From assembly GCA_018269055.1 (NCBI GenBank), contig JAFDVI010000015.1, forward strand, positions 205,355-269,354: DNA of 64,000 nt. The letters run 5' to 3'. The notes below the pieces were generated by a model, which had not been told where the DNA came from, searched no databases, and saw only the letters and a program-made list of their open reading frames with translations. The DNA is from Acidobacteriota bacterium. GTDB taxonomy: Bacteria; Acidobacteriota; Blastocatellia; RBC074. This document shows, in pieces, positions 35,177-44,195 of this stretch (its first letter is position 1; the number at the start of each line of letters is the position of its first letter). The translations under genes were made by a program, and so were the position numbers.

Positions 35177-38056
35177 CTATTCACCCGTGTTGATGCGTTG
35201 CCAGTTTCTTTGCCGAATGGTTTGCAATACCAGAACGCCAATCGCCACCAGCGCCAGCGCGGAAATGATTGCTCCCAGACGTGCCGCTGGCGCAGCGTAG
35301 CGCATTTCCACACGGTGTGAGCCTGCGGGCAAAACAATACCGCGAAGCAGATAGTTGGCGTGAAAAATGGTGACCGGCTGGCTGTCAACCGTCGCTTCCC
35401 ATCCGGGATAATTCATTTCGCTGACGACCAGCACGCCGCGTTGATCGGTATTGGTTTCAATCGTCAACCTGTTTGGTTCGTAGCGAACAATGTTGGCTTC
35501 GGGATGCTGAGCAAATGTCGTTTGCGGTAAGTCAGGCCTCGATTCGCTGCCAACTTCCAGCAATGCCACTTCGTGCGGACTGAACGACTGCGCGCTTTCG
35601 CCGCGAATGGCGCGCAAGGCCTCATCTTCGCTGACGGCTCTGGCTTGTGGCACGATCCAGGCGCGCGGCAACGCTCGCGGGTTTTCGTAAATCTGCACGC
35701 TGTCGTAATCGTAAACTTTGCGCCAATGCTCCGCCAGCCGCTGGGTCAATAGAAACGCGCCAGTGCCAGCCGAGTCATACGCCGTGGCTTTGGAAACCAT
35801 CAACACGGCGTGTTTGCTGATGTTGACGATTTCCACACGATCGAGCGCCAGCGGTTCGCCCAGGTCAAACTTCGCCTGATAACGATAAAGCGGAAACTCG
35901 CCCCCAGGGACGGTTTCAAAGACCTTTGCCAGTCGGTGATGAATCACCGGCTTCACGTCGGCTCGTTCGTGTGCCCATTCGGCGGAATCACGTCCGGCCT
36001 GAAGCTCGCGCGTCACAGTTCGCCCATCTGTGGCGACGAAATGAAATTCAGCGACAACGTCCCCATCGCTCAAATCCGTGGAATCAGCCAGCGCGGAAAC
36101 GATGGTCAAAGTATTCACCTTGGCCGATGGCGCAGCCAGCACGGTCTTCGCTCCGGCTTTCAATTCGATTCCGGCATCTCCTGCCGAAAATCGTGCGCCG
36201 TCTTTTTCCACAAAGCCGGATGTTGCAGCCGTGAATTCCGCCAGAAATCGCACGTTGAGCAAATCCAGCACCTGCCAATTCGGACTGAGAATTTGTCTGT
36301 CCAGCGGCGCGCAGAAGTTCGCGGTGGAGAAATTACCGCCATTGCCAAATGCTTTGTCATAGCGGGCAGACATCAGCGGCTCGTAGCCGGATGCATCCTG
36401 AAGACCTCGCCGAGCAGAAAGATTGTGCGGTTCGGTTCGCGGCAAGTCGAAGGCGTAACCCGGCATCAGCGATGTGTAGACGCGATTTTCTTCCGGTTTG
36501 TATTGCTGCAAAAACTTTGTTGGCGCGGATAGCTGCGTGAAGTAGCTGGCCGGTTTGGCAAATCCAAACCACCAGCGTTGCATCAGAATATACGGTTCCA
36601 CAAAACACGCTGCAGTAATGGTCAGGATCAACAGCGCACCGCGCCATCGTGGATTGGCGATCCGCAAATTCCACAGCGCAGTAATCAATGTGATGACGCT
36701 GAATGCCGCCTTCCACAGTAACCAACCTTGTTCGGACAGACCAGTGTGTTGTAAAGCTGCGCCGGGAATCGGCGGCTTGCCGGTCGCTGCCCACCAACCG
36801 TAGCCAATCGCCAACGTTGCAATCATCAGCGTTGCGCCCAATGCCAATGAAACCACTTGAGTTTCAATTGGCGGGATTCGCTTCGCGACTTGATCCCAGC
36901 CATAAGCCGCCAAAATCGCCAGCGCGAATGTCCATTCAAAGGCGTGGCGGGACGGCGCGCGAAACAGGTTGAGCAGCGGAATTCGATAGAGCAGAGCATA
37001 AAGCGGTGTGTTATCACCCAGCATCAGCACAAACCCAACAACCGCAACAATCAGCCAAAACCAGATTCTGGCGTCGCGGTTGGCGCGTTTGAACAAACTG
37101 GCAACCGCAGCCAGCGCCATCAAAGCAGCCAACCCCACAACAAACGTTTCCGTTTCCAGGTAGTGATAAAAGGGCAGAAGGAATGAGCGGCAGGCTTCGG
37201 CAACGGTGAATCCCCCGCCGCTGAACATTTCATAACTCAGCTTGCTGCGAATGCTTTGCTGCTGCGCCTGCATGGTTTCCAGAATCTGGAAAGCCGCAAG
37301 ACACCCGGCCAGAATGATTCCGCTCAAACAGATGATCAATGGCGTGAATGTTTTGAGTACCGCCTTTAGGCGGAATGCTTCGCTGGCCAGGCTGCCGCCT
37401 GAAGGCGGTACTCTAAACGCCGCCCAACTCGGCATCGTTGCGTAAGCGACGGCAATAGCACCGACATATAAAAAACCTTGCCCCAATCCAGTCAGTACTG
37501 ACATCACATACGCCAGCGTCATCCACAGCAGGGAACTGGCAAATGGTTTTGTTCGCGCGCGCTCAGTCACTGTCAGCACCAGCGGCAACCACATCACGGC
37601 ATTCGGCAGGAATCCATAAGTCGCCACCCGGCTGGCCATCAATCCGCCAAAGCCAAACGTCAATCCCGCAAGCAAAGATGCCAATCGGCTGCGGCCAATT
37701 TGCCGCGCATAGACGTAAGTAAAAATCGGAGCCAGAAAAAATGGCGCAAGCACATAAATCTGTTCCGCTGCGTGGCCTGACATGATCGCGTAACCCCAGG
37801 TCAACGGATAGCCAAGCGCCAATTGCGCCATCGAAAGCAGCGGATATCCGCTTAGCAAGTTCGGCGTCCACAACGGCCACTGACCTTGGCGAATCATTTC
37901 CCACATCACCGATCGCATCGGGTACGAATAAACCAGCGCATCTCCGCTGACAAAAAATCGGCCTGCCAACGTTGCAGGCCAGAAAAACAGTGTAAAGAAA
38001 ATGATGATTGTGAAGCGCGCGCAAAGATCGGCGCGAATTGTTTTCAACCAGTTCAT
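35177..38056 (-). CDS. YfhO-like large membrane protein
   Basis: A 959-residue protein with about 12-13 hydrophobic segments in the first about 470 residues, an outer domain (about 500-900) and a final hydrophobic helix near 920. The N-terminus (GRFFVSGDALVYSYPMRSVMWEMIRQGQWPLWTPNLLSGYPLL) and NLFRAPSRHAFEWTFAL resemble the YfhO/GT-C family, whose members assist lipoteichoic acid or polysaccharide glycosylation in Firmicutes. The C-terminal PGWEATVDSQPVTIFHANYLLRG-like stretch also fits. An intact in-frame palindrome occupies 37355-37413 and encodes a polar segment in the membrane part. ATG 38056; function here is unknown. Confidence 0.72.
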   Translation of the reverse strand: MNWLKTIRADLCARFTIIIFFTLFFWPATLAGRFFVSGDALVYSYPMRSVMWEMIRQGQWPLWTPNLLSGYPLLSMAQLALGYPLTWGYAIMSGHAAEQIYVLAPFFLAPIFTYVYARQIGRSRLASLLAGLTFGFGGLMASRVATYGFLPNAVMWLPLVLTVTERARTKPFASSLLWMTLAYVMSVLTGLGQGFLYVGAIAVAYATMPSWAAFRVPPSGGSLASEAFRLKAVLKTFTPLIICLSGIILAGCLAAFQILETMQAQQQSIRSKLSYEMFSGGGFTVAEACRSFLLPFYHYLETETFVVGLAALMALAAVASLFKRANRDARIWFWLIVAVVGFVLMLGDNTPLYALLYRIPLLNLFRAPSRHAFEWTFALAILAAYGWDQVAKRIPPIETQVVSLALGATLMIATLAIGYGWWAATGKPPIPGAALQHTGLSEQGWLLWKAAFSVITLITALWNLRIANPRWRGALLILTITAACFVEPYILMQRWWFGFAKPASYFTQLSAPTKFLQQYKPEENRVYTSLMPGYAFDLPRTEPHNLSARRGLQDASGYEPLMSARYDKAFGNGGNFSTANFCAPLDRQILSPNWQVLDLLNVRFLAEFTAATSGFVEKDGARFSAGDAGIELKAGAKTVLAAPSAKVNTLTIVSALADSTDLSDGDVVAEFHFVATDGRTVTRELQAGRDSAEWAHERADVKPVIHHRLAKVFETVPGGEFPLYRYQAKFDLGEPLALDRVEIVNISKHAVLMVSKATAYDSAGTGAFLLTQRLAEHWRKVYDYDSVQIYENPRALPRAWIVPQARAVSEDEALRAIRGESAQSFSPHEVALLEVGSESRPDLPQTTFAQHPEANIVRYEPNRLTIETNTDQRGVLVVSEMNYPGWEATVDSQPVTIFHANYLLRGIVLPAGSHRVEMRYAAPAARLGAIISALALVAIGVLVLQTIRQRNWQRINTGE
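37355..37413. repeat. REP-like palindrome inside the YfhO-like coding sequence
   Basis: The 59-bp element has 19-base arms, GAGTACCGCCTTTAGGCGG at one end and its complement with one mismatch at the other, and a 21-base centre. Each arm holds the palindromic core CCGCCTNNAGGCGG. In the gene's frame it is open and encodes about 20 residues. A related shorter element occurs at 59893-59926. Confidence 0.85.
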
Positions 38057-38076
38057 GCCGTGTGAGTTTTCGGAAG

Positions 38077-38093
38077 GCAGGCGAGGCGCCTGC
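38077..38093. repeat. Small GC-rich hairpin between ettA and the YfhO-like gene
   Basis: GCAGGCG pairs with CGCCTGC around a 3-base loop AGG. It lies in the 45-base gap between the two minus-strand genes. Similar GC hairpins are often dispersed repeats; no T-tract follows. Confidence 0.55.
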
Positions 38094-38101
38094 GATTCCA
38101 G

Positions 38102-39784
38102 TTAGCTGCGAGTCAATTGCCGATACTTGATGCGATGCGGTTGATCGGCGTCTGCGCCAAGTCGAGCTTTGCGGTCAGCGTCGTATTCGGAATAGTTGCC
38201 GTCGAACCAGACAACTTTCGAGTCGCCCTCAAACGCCAGAATGTGTGTCGCGATGCGGTCCAGAAACCAGCGGTCGTGGCTGATGACGACGGCGCATCCG
38301 GCGAAATTTTCCAGCGCCTCTTCCAGCGCGCGCATGGTGTTTACGTCCAGGTCGTTCGTCGGTTCGTCCAGCAGCAACACGTTCGCGCCCGACTTCAGCA
38401 TCTTGGCCAGATGAACGCGGTTGCGTTCTCCGCCCGATAGCATCCCGACTTTCTTTTGTTGATCGCCGCCGGAAAAGTTGAAACGCGAAACGTAGGCTCG
38501 CGAATTGACCAGTTTTGTACCCAATTGAATTTGATCCTGCCCGTCGGAGATTTCTTCCCAAATGGATTTCTCGGCGTCGAGCGTTCGGCTCTGGTCAACG
38601 TAACCAAGCTGCACGGTTGCGCCGGTTGTGAACGTGCCGCTGTCCGGTTGTTCCTGTCCCGTGATCAAACGGAACAGTGTCGTTTTGCCAGCGCCGTTCG
38701 GCCCAATGACACCGACGATGCCGCCCGGAGGCAATGCGAACGATAAATCTTCAAACAGCAATCGGTCGCCATAGCCTTTGCTGACGTGGTCGGCTTCGAT
38801 CACTGTGTCGCCGAGACGCGGCCCCGGTGGAATGTAAATTTCCAGTTCGGCGGCTTGCTTGTCGGCTTCCCGGCTGAGCAGCGATTCGTAGGCCTTGATA
38901 CGGGCTTTGCTTTTGGCGTGGCGCGCTTTCGGAGCCATGCGAATCCATTCCAATTCGCGTTCCAGCGTTTTCTGCCGCTGCGATTCGGCGCGCTCTTCCT
39001 TGCGCAATCGTTCCTGTTTTTGTTCCAGCCAGGACGAATAATTGCCTTTCCACGGGATGCCCTGCCCACGGTCGAGTTCCAGAATCCAGCCCGCGACGTT
39101 GTCCAGAAAGTATCGGTCATGCGTGACCGCGATGACCGTGCCTTCGTATTTTTGCAGGTGTTGTTCCAGCCAGCCTACGGTTTCGGCGTCCAGATGATTG
39201 GTCGGTTCGTCCAACAACAGAATGTCCGGTTTTTTCAGCAGCAGGCGGCAAAGCGCGACCCGGCGACGTTCGCCCCCCGACAGCACGCTAATTGATGTCT
39301 CGCCCGGCGGGCAACGCAACGCATCCATGGCCATTTCCAGTCGCGCATCCAAATCCCAGCCGCCCAGCGCGTCGAGCTTTTCCTGCACTTCGCCTTGTCG
39401 TTCCAGCAATTTATTCATTGCGTCATCGTCCATCGGTTCGGCGAATTGGTCGTTGATCGCGTCGAATTCTTTCAACAGGTCAACGACTTCCTGCGCGCCT
39501 TCTTCGACGATGTCGCGGACGGTTTTGGATTCGTCCAGTTTGGGTTCCTGCTCCAAATAGCCGATGGAATAACCCGGAGAGACGTGTGTTTCACCCTGAA
39601 ATTCGGTATCTACGCCTGCCAGAATGCGCAGCAGCGAAGATTTGCCCGATCCGTTTAGACCGAGCACCCCGATTTTCGCACCGTAAAAATACCCGAGGTA
39701 AATATCCTTGAGGACAGCTTTCTTGTCGTAAAACTTGCTGACCCCGACCATGGAGTAAATGACTTTGTCAGGTTGTTGGCTCAT
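38102..39784 (-). CDS. ettA: ABC-F energy-dependent translational throttle protein
   Basis: A 560-residue soluble protein with two ABC ATPase domains. The first has Walker A GLNGSGKSSLL, signature LSGGERRRVALC and Walker B DILLLDEPTNHLD. The interdomain linker follows, and the second domain has GPNGAGKTTLF, MLSGGERNRVHLA and NVLLLDEPTNDLD. Length, the arm insertion after the first Walker A (EPKLDESKTVRDIVEEG) and the ARHAKSKARIKAYE segment fit EttA, which binds the ribosomal E site and senses ATP/ADP. No transmembrane domain. ATG 39784. It is transcribed away from the TonB-receptor gene. Confidence 0.93.
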   Translation of the reverse strand: MSQQPDKVIYSMVGVSKFYDKKAVLKDIYLGYFYGAKIGVLGLNGSGKSSLLRILAGVDTEFQGETHVSPGYSIGYLEQEPKLDESKTVRDIVEEGAQEVVDLLKEFDAINDQFAEPMDDDAMNKLLERQGEVQEKLDALGGWDLDARLEMAMDALRCPPGETSISVLSGGERRRVALCRLLLKKPDILLLDEPTNHLDAETVGWLEQHLQKYEGTVIAVTHDRYFLDNVAGWILELDRGQGIPWKGNYSSWLEQKQERLRKEERAESQRQKTLERELEWIRMAPKARHAKSKARIKAYESLLSREADKQAAELEIYIPPGPRLGDTVIEADHVSKGYGDRLLFEDLSFALPPGGIVGVIGPNGAGKTTLFRLITGQEQPDSGTFTTGATVQLGYVDQSRTLDAEKSIWEEISDGQDQIQLGTKLVNSRAYVSRFNFSGGDQQKKVGMLSGGERNRVHLAKMLKSGANVLLLDEPTNDLDVNTMRALEEALENFAGCAVVISHDRWFLDRIATHILAFEGDSKVVWFDGNYSEYDADRKARLGADADQPHRIKYRQLTRS

Positions 39785-40170
39785 TGGTTTCGTGATTTCA
39801 ATCGAATTGATTTTTGCTGCTAAGGTTGGTCATCTTGTCGCAGCGGATGGCAAATGGCAAGACGCCATTTCTCGGCCAGGTTGCGATGGAACAGCGCTAC
39901 ATCAAGTTACGAAAATTTGAAAAAAGTATCCAAATTTTCGCGGATTGCTGGTTGAACGAATTCCGGTGAATGATTTAACTCCACGGAACGTTTGCTTTAG
40001 GAGAGTTCGGGGAACAGGAAGGCGTCGGGAACATAACTTGCTGGCCACCAGATTCGCAACACTTTCAAGATTCCAGATGAAGAACTTGGTTTTTGGAGAA
40101 GGTGATTTTCACTTTATCTCATTCTGAATCCTCAACGCTAATTCCGAAGATTTCACAGGAGGGTTATTCC
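39785..40170. other. Intergenic region between divergent ettA and Oar-like receptor genes
   Basis: 386 bases. It contains a perfect 10-bp inverted repeat at 39910-39940, an AT-rich stretch, and the AGGAGGG ribosome-binding site of the receptor near 40157-40163. No clear consensus promoter or coding signal was seen. Confidence 0.5.
39910..39940. promoter_or_regulatory. Perfect 10-bp inverted repeat, operator-like
   Basis: CGAAAATTTG and CAAATTTTCG are exact complements separated by 11 bases (AAAAAAGTATC), in the divergent region between ettA and the receptor gene. This arm size and spacing fit a dimeric regulator or a weak hairpin. No regulator gene is adjacent. Confidence 0.5.
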
Positions 40171-43100
40171 ATGAAAAACATATTTAGGCTGACGGGGCTC
40201 GCACTGATGCTGGTAAGCAGTATTGCTTGGCGGGCAAACGCGCAATCTACGACCGGAGTCATTTCCGGCACGGTCAGCGATCCGCAGGGAGCCGTAATCG
40301 CTGGTGCTTCTGTGACGGCGCGCAATGTTGGCACCAATGAATCGCGCTCAGCCATCGCCGATGGCGAAGGCCGCTACCGCTTTCCCAATCTGCCGGTTGG
40401 CAATTACGAAATTACCATTCAGGCGAAAGGCTTCGCCAAATACGTTCGCACCGGCGTTGAGCTATTGCTGAATCAGGAAGCGGTCGTCAACGCTCCGCTC
40501 AAAACCAGCGCGGTGGAAGAAGTGGTGACCATCAATGAAAACGCTTCGCTGTTGAACACCTCGAACGCGGAAGTCAGCACCCGCTTCGATTCCAAACGCT
40601 TGTCCGAATTGCCGCTGGCGCCAAATCGCAATGTGCTCAACGTTGCATTATCGGCGGCGGGCGTCAGTCAGCTTGGCAGCGGCCAGACGGGATTTGCGGC
40701 AGGATTGAACTTTTCGGTCAACGGCATGCGGTTGCGCTCGAACAACTTCATGCTTGATGGGCAGGACAGCAACGACCCCAGCGTCAGCGGTTCTCAGCAA
40801 CCCATCAACAACCCTGACGTGGTTCAGGAATTCCGACTGGTGACCAACCAATTCGCGCCGGAATACGGACGCGCCGCCGGGTCAGTGGTCAACATTGTTT
40901 CCAAATCCGGGTCGAACAACTTCCACGGTTCCGCGTTTTCGTTTAACAACAACGAGATTTTCAATGCCCGCAGCAATCTGGATAAAGCCGCCGGGTTCAA
41001 AGACGCTCCGCGTCGCAACGAAAATCAATACGGTGGCACGTTTGGCGGGCCGATTCTCAAAAACAAGACTTTCTTTTTCGGTTCTTACCAGCGTTGGACT
41101 GACCGCCAGCTTGGGTCGGGCGCGACCATCAACGGCGTTCCAACCGAAGCAGGTCGCCAGATTTTGCAGGCGCAAGCCGGGAACCGCCCGCAAGTCGCCG
41201 CCCTGTTGAAATTCCTGCCGGCGGCGCAAACCGCGAACAATACGTCGGCGAATTTCACGCTCAATGGGCAGACTTACACGGTGCCGCTGGGCGCGTTGAC
41301 CGGCGCAAATTCGATTGCCTTCAACAACCATCAATGGAGCACGCGCATTGATCATCGCTTCAGTGAAAAACATCAGATCAACGGCCGATACTTTTTCAAC
41401 ACGGAAAGCAGCAACGGTACTGGTCAGGCGACCCCAACAGGTTTAGCCAATATCGTCACCTCGCGCAGCCAATCGGCCAACATCGGTATCACCAGCGTTT
41501 TGTCCAATTCACTGGTCAACGAATTCCGCCTCGCCTATCAACGCTTCGGCTCTGTCACCAATGCAGCGGATTCATCGTCTGAAACCATTCCGTCCATCGA
41601 AATCAATCAGCTTGGCTTGATCGGGTTCAATGCTGCGGGAACGCGCACGGCAATCGGATTAGCAGTCAACCTGCCACAATTTCGCTTCAACAACACCTAT
41701 CAGTTAATTGACAACCTATCGTACACGCGCGGCAGTCACGCGCTGAAGTTCGGCTTGGATTTTCGCCGTGTGCAGGTCAAGAGCTTCTTTTTCCCGACCA
41801 TCCGTGGCCGTCTGGCGTACGACACGCTTAACAATTTCGTCAATGACATTGCCATCGCTTCGGCGATTAACAAACCGGTTCCCGGCGGATCGGAGATTCA
41901 GTATTACAACTGGTATGACTACTTTTTCTACGGACAGGATGAATGGAGAATTCGTCCGAATTTCACTTTGACTTATGGCTTGCGCTACGAAACGCCGGGC
42001 AATTCCATCGGCTCGTTGCAACCGTTCGACGATGCCATCTTGGCAGCCAATGGCAATAATCCGGTTTTCAAGTTTCGCAATCCGAACCGCGATACCAACA
42101 ATCTGCAACCGCGATTCGGGTTCAACTGGCGTCCGAATTTCGGTGACAGCGGAATCGCCGGAAAGTTGTTTGGCGGCGATAAAACTGTAGTTCGCGGCGG
42201 GTATTCGCGCACGAATGATTACGGGTTTATCAACATCAACTTGAACATTGCCAGCGCATTTCCCTTCGTATTCGCGCTCAATCCGTCGTTGACGAATGCG
42301 TATGCCAACCTGCTCAACGCGGCTGCGCCTCCGTCTGGCAATCTGGCGTTCATCACGCAAACCACAGTCGGCGAAGATTTCCGTTCGCCGTCCGCGGATC
42401 AATTCAGTTTAGAAGTTTCGCGAGAATTGTCGAAAGACGTGGTTCTACGCGTTGGCTACGTTGGCACAAAAGGCAACGGATTGTTCCAAACCGTGGACGG
42501 CAATCCGGTTGTTCAACAGCGCACCAATCGCAACGATCCAGCGTTTTTGTACAACCCGCCGGGCACGACGCTGACCAACCAGCCGCGTCGCGTGGATTTG
42601 ACGCGCGGCGTCGAACGATTGCGCTGCAATTGCGCGCAATCCATTTACCATTCGCTGCAGGTCAGCGTGGACAAACGGTTGAGTCAAAATTTCAGCGCGG
42701 GCGTGCATTACACCTGGAGTTCGTTCATTGACACGGCGTCGGAAATCTTCAACCCGCAACCGCAGGGCGAAGTGGCCACGCCGCAAGACCCCTTCAACCG
42801 CAATGCAGACCGCGCGCGTTCCAGCTACGACCGACCGCATCGTTTTACCGGGAATGTGGTTTATGAATTCCCGTTCCTTCGCGAGCAAAAGGGGCTGGCG
42901 GGACACATGCTGGGCGGTTGGCAAGCCAATGCATTTTTCACGCTGCAAAGTGGCACGCCGTTTACCATCTTGAATGGCGCTGACCCGGCGGGAGTGCTGC
43001 AGGGCATTGACGCGCTGGTGGGCAATGCAATTCGTCCCAACCTGAACACGACGCTCGATCTGTCAGGCATGAACCTGATCGAAATTCGCGCGGCGGGCGG

Positions 43101-43386
43101 AGCCAGTCTGTTTTCGGCGCTCACCACCGGACAACGCACCGGCAACATCGGACGCAATACGATTCGCGGTGACGGAATTGCCAACATGGATTTCGGCATC
43201 TTCAAAAACACGAAGATTCTGGAAGGCCATAACATCCAGTTCCGGGCCGAATTCTTCAACCTGACCAACACCCGGAACTTCGGCACACCGAACACAGCGA
43301 TTAACTCCGGCGCAAACTTCCTCAATCAGTGGGCAACCAATGGCGGGAACCGTCGGATTTTGATGGGGTTGCGCTACACGTTCTAA
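40171..43386 (+). CDS. Oar-like TonB-dependent receptor with carboxypeptidase regulatory-like domain
   Basis: A 1071-residue outer-membrane protein. After a signal peptide (ending near ANAQ) residues about 28-110 form a CarboxypepD_reg-like domain (GTVSDPQGAVIAGASVTARN). The plug domain follows (about 125-240, with VNGMRLRSNNFMLDGQDSND and VQEFRLVTNQFAPEYGRAAGSVVNIVSKSG), then a 22-strand barrel to the end (LMGLRYTF, terminal aromatic). This architecture is abundant in Acidobacteriota and resembles Myxococcus Oar. It may transport oligosaccharides, peptides or siderophores; the substrate is unknown. ATG 40171 follows AGGAGGG at good spacing. No SusD-like partner is adjacent. Confidence 0.88.
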   Translation: MKNIFRLTGLALMLVSSIAWRANAQSTTGVISGTVSDPQGAVIAGASVTARNVGTNESRSAIADGEGRYRFPNLPVGNYEITIQAKGFAKYVRTGVELLLNQEAVVNAPLKTSAVEEVVTINENASLLNTSNAEVSTRFDSKRLSELPLAPNRNVLNVALSAAGVSQLGSGQTGFAAGLNFSVNGMRLRSNNFMLDGQDSNDPSVSGSQQPINNPDVVQEFRLVTNQFAPEYGRAAGSVVNIVSKSGSNNFHGSAFSFNNNEIFNARSNLDKAAGFKDAPRRNENQYGGTFGGPILKNKTFFFGSYQRWTDRQLGSGATINGVPTEAGRQILQAQAGNRPQVAALLKFLPAAQTANNTSANFTLNGQTYTVPLGALTGANSIAFNNHQWSTRIDHRFSEKHQINGRYFFNTESSNGTGQATPTGLANIVTSRSQSANIGITSVLSNSLVNEFRLAYQRFGSVTNAADSSSETIPSIEINQLGLIGFNAAGTRTAIGLAVNLPQFRFNNTYQLIDNLSYTRGSHALKFGLDFRRVQVKSFFFPTIRGRLAYDTLNNFVNDIAIASAINKPVPGGSEIQYYNWYDYFFYGQDEWRIRPNFTLTYGLRYETPGNSIGSLQPFDDAILAANGNNPVFKFRNPNRDTNNLQPRFGFNWRPNFGDSGIAGKLFGGDKTVVRGGYSRTNDYGFININLNIASAFPFVFALNPSLTNAYANLLNAAAPPSGNLAFITQTTVGEDFRSPSADQFSLEVSRELSKDVVLRVGYVGTKGNGLFQTVDGNPVVQQRTNRNDPAFLYNPPGTTLTNQPRRVDLTRGVERLRCNCAQSIYHSLQVSVDKRLSQNFSAGVHYTWSSFIDTASEIFNPQPQGEVATPQDPFNRNADRARSSYDRPHRFTGNVVYEFPFLREQKGLAGHMLGGWQANAFFTLQSGTPFTILNGADPAGVLQGIDALVGNAIRPNLNTTLDLSGMNLIEIRAAGGASLFSALTTGQRTGNIGRNTIRGDGIANMDFGIFKNTKILEGHNIQFRAEFFNLTNTRNFGTPNTAINSGANFLNQWATNGGNRRILMGLRYTF

Positions 43387-43413
43387 CCGAACAAATTGAC
43401 TGGATCATCTGTA

Positions 43414-43455
43414 CAAAAGGCCGGGACGCAGTGATTTTGCGCTCCGGCCTTTTGG
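43414..43455 (+). terminator. Intrinsic terminator after the Oar-like receptor gene
   Basis: CAAAAGGCCGG-GACGCA pairs with TGCGCTCCGGCCTTTTGG, about 14-16 bp of stem around a short loop, with T-rich 3' side. It lies between the convergent receptor and TrmJ-like genes and may work on both strands. Confidence 0.85.
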
Positions 43456-43481
43456 CATTTCAACAGTGATCTTGCGTAGGA

Positions 43482-44189
43482 TTATTCCAAATCGTGTTTG
43501 ATTCGGCTCAGGATTCCGCACAGCATTTCAACGTCATACTTGGTCAGATTGAATCTAAAAAAGCTGCTGCGGATTCGACGCTTCAAGTCCGGTTCATTGC
43601 CCGGCAGGACAAAATCAATTTGCCGCAACACCTCCATCGCCAGATCGAACGCTTCCTCAACCGTTCTGGCAGATGCCGATTCAGCCGGATGCGGGACAAT
43701 TCCGGCTTGCGCTGGGTCGCGGATCAGTTCGTAACAGCAAACAGCGACGGCTTGGCCCAAATTCATTGAAGGGCAATTGGGTTGTGTGGGAATGCTCATC
43801 ACGCGGTGGCAATGGCTGAAATCCTCGTTGGTTAGTCCGTGTTTTTCCGACCCAAACACCAGCGCCAGTTTGTAATCGGACGCGGTCAAGTCGCGGCTCA
43901 GATCGAAGGGCGTGTACACTGTTTGTTTTGCTTCGATGCGCGTACGGTCGGTAGTGCCAACAACCAGATTGCAATCGGCGATGGCGTCGCTGAGCTTGGC
44001 AACGATGCGAGCGTTGGATAAAACATCCATGGCATTCGGCGCTGAAGTAACTTCTTCAAAAACTGGCGGATGCACAGCGACCACCGTCAGATTGCCGAAG
44101 CCGAAATTCTTCATTGCGCGTGCCACGGCTCCGATGTTGTTCGGATCGCGCGGACGAACCAACACAATTCTGCAATTCGACGGTAACAT
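43482..44189 (-). CDS. TrmJ-like tRNA/rRNA 2'-O-methyltransferase (SPOUT)
   Basis: A 235-residue SpoU/TrmH-family SPOUT methyltransferase. Motifs are IVLVRPRDPNNIGAVARAMKNFGF (motif 1, with the catalytic Arg/Asn region), ALVFGSEKHGLTNED (motif 2) and IPTQPNCPSMNLGQAVAVCCYEL (motif 3). These are typical of TrmJ, which 2'-O-methylates position 32 of tRNAs using SAM and forms a trefoil-knot dimer. The C-terminal extension with RRIRSSFFRFNLTKYDVEMLCGIL is also a TrmJ feature. It starts 6 bases after the efflux adaptor stop, so it is probably co-transcribed, an unusual pairing. Confidence 0.85.
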   Translation of the reverse strand: MLPSNCRIVLVRPRDPNNIGAVARAMKNFGFGNLTVVAVHPPVFEEVTSAPNAMDVLSNARIVAKLSDAIADCNLVVGTTDRTRIEAKQTVYTPFDLSRDLTASDYKLALVFGSEKHGLTNEDFSHCHRVMSIPTQPNCPSMNLGQAVAVCCYELIRDPAQAGIVPHPAESASARTVEEAFDLAMEVLRQIDFVLPGNEPDLKRRIRSSFFRFNLTKYDVEMLCGILSRIKHDLE

Positions 44190-44195
44190 CTCAGA

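Noticed and set aside
41716..42402. Antisense 228-residue frame in the Oar-like receptor
   Set aside because: Shadow frame with no homology; the sense gene is clear.
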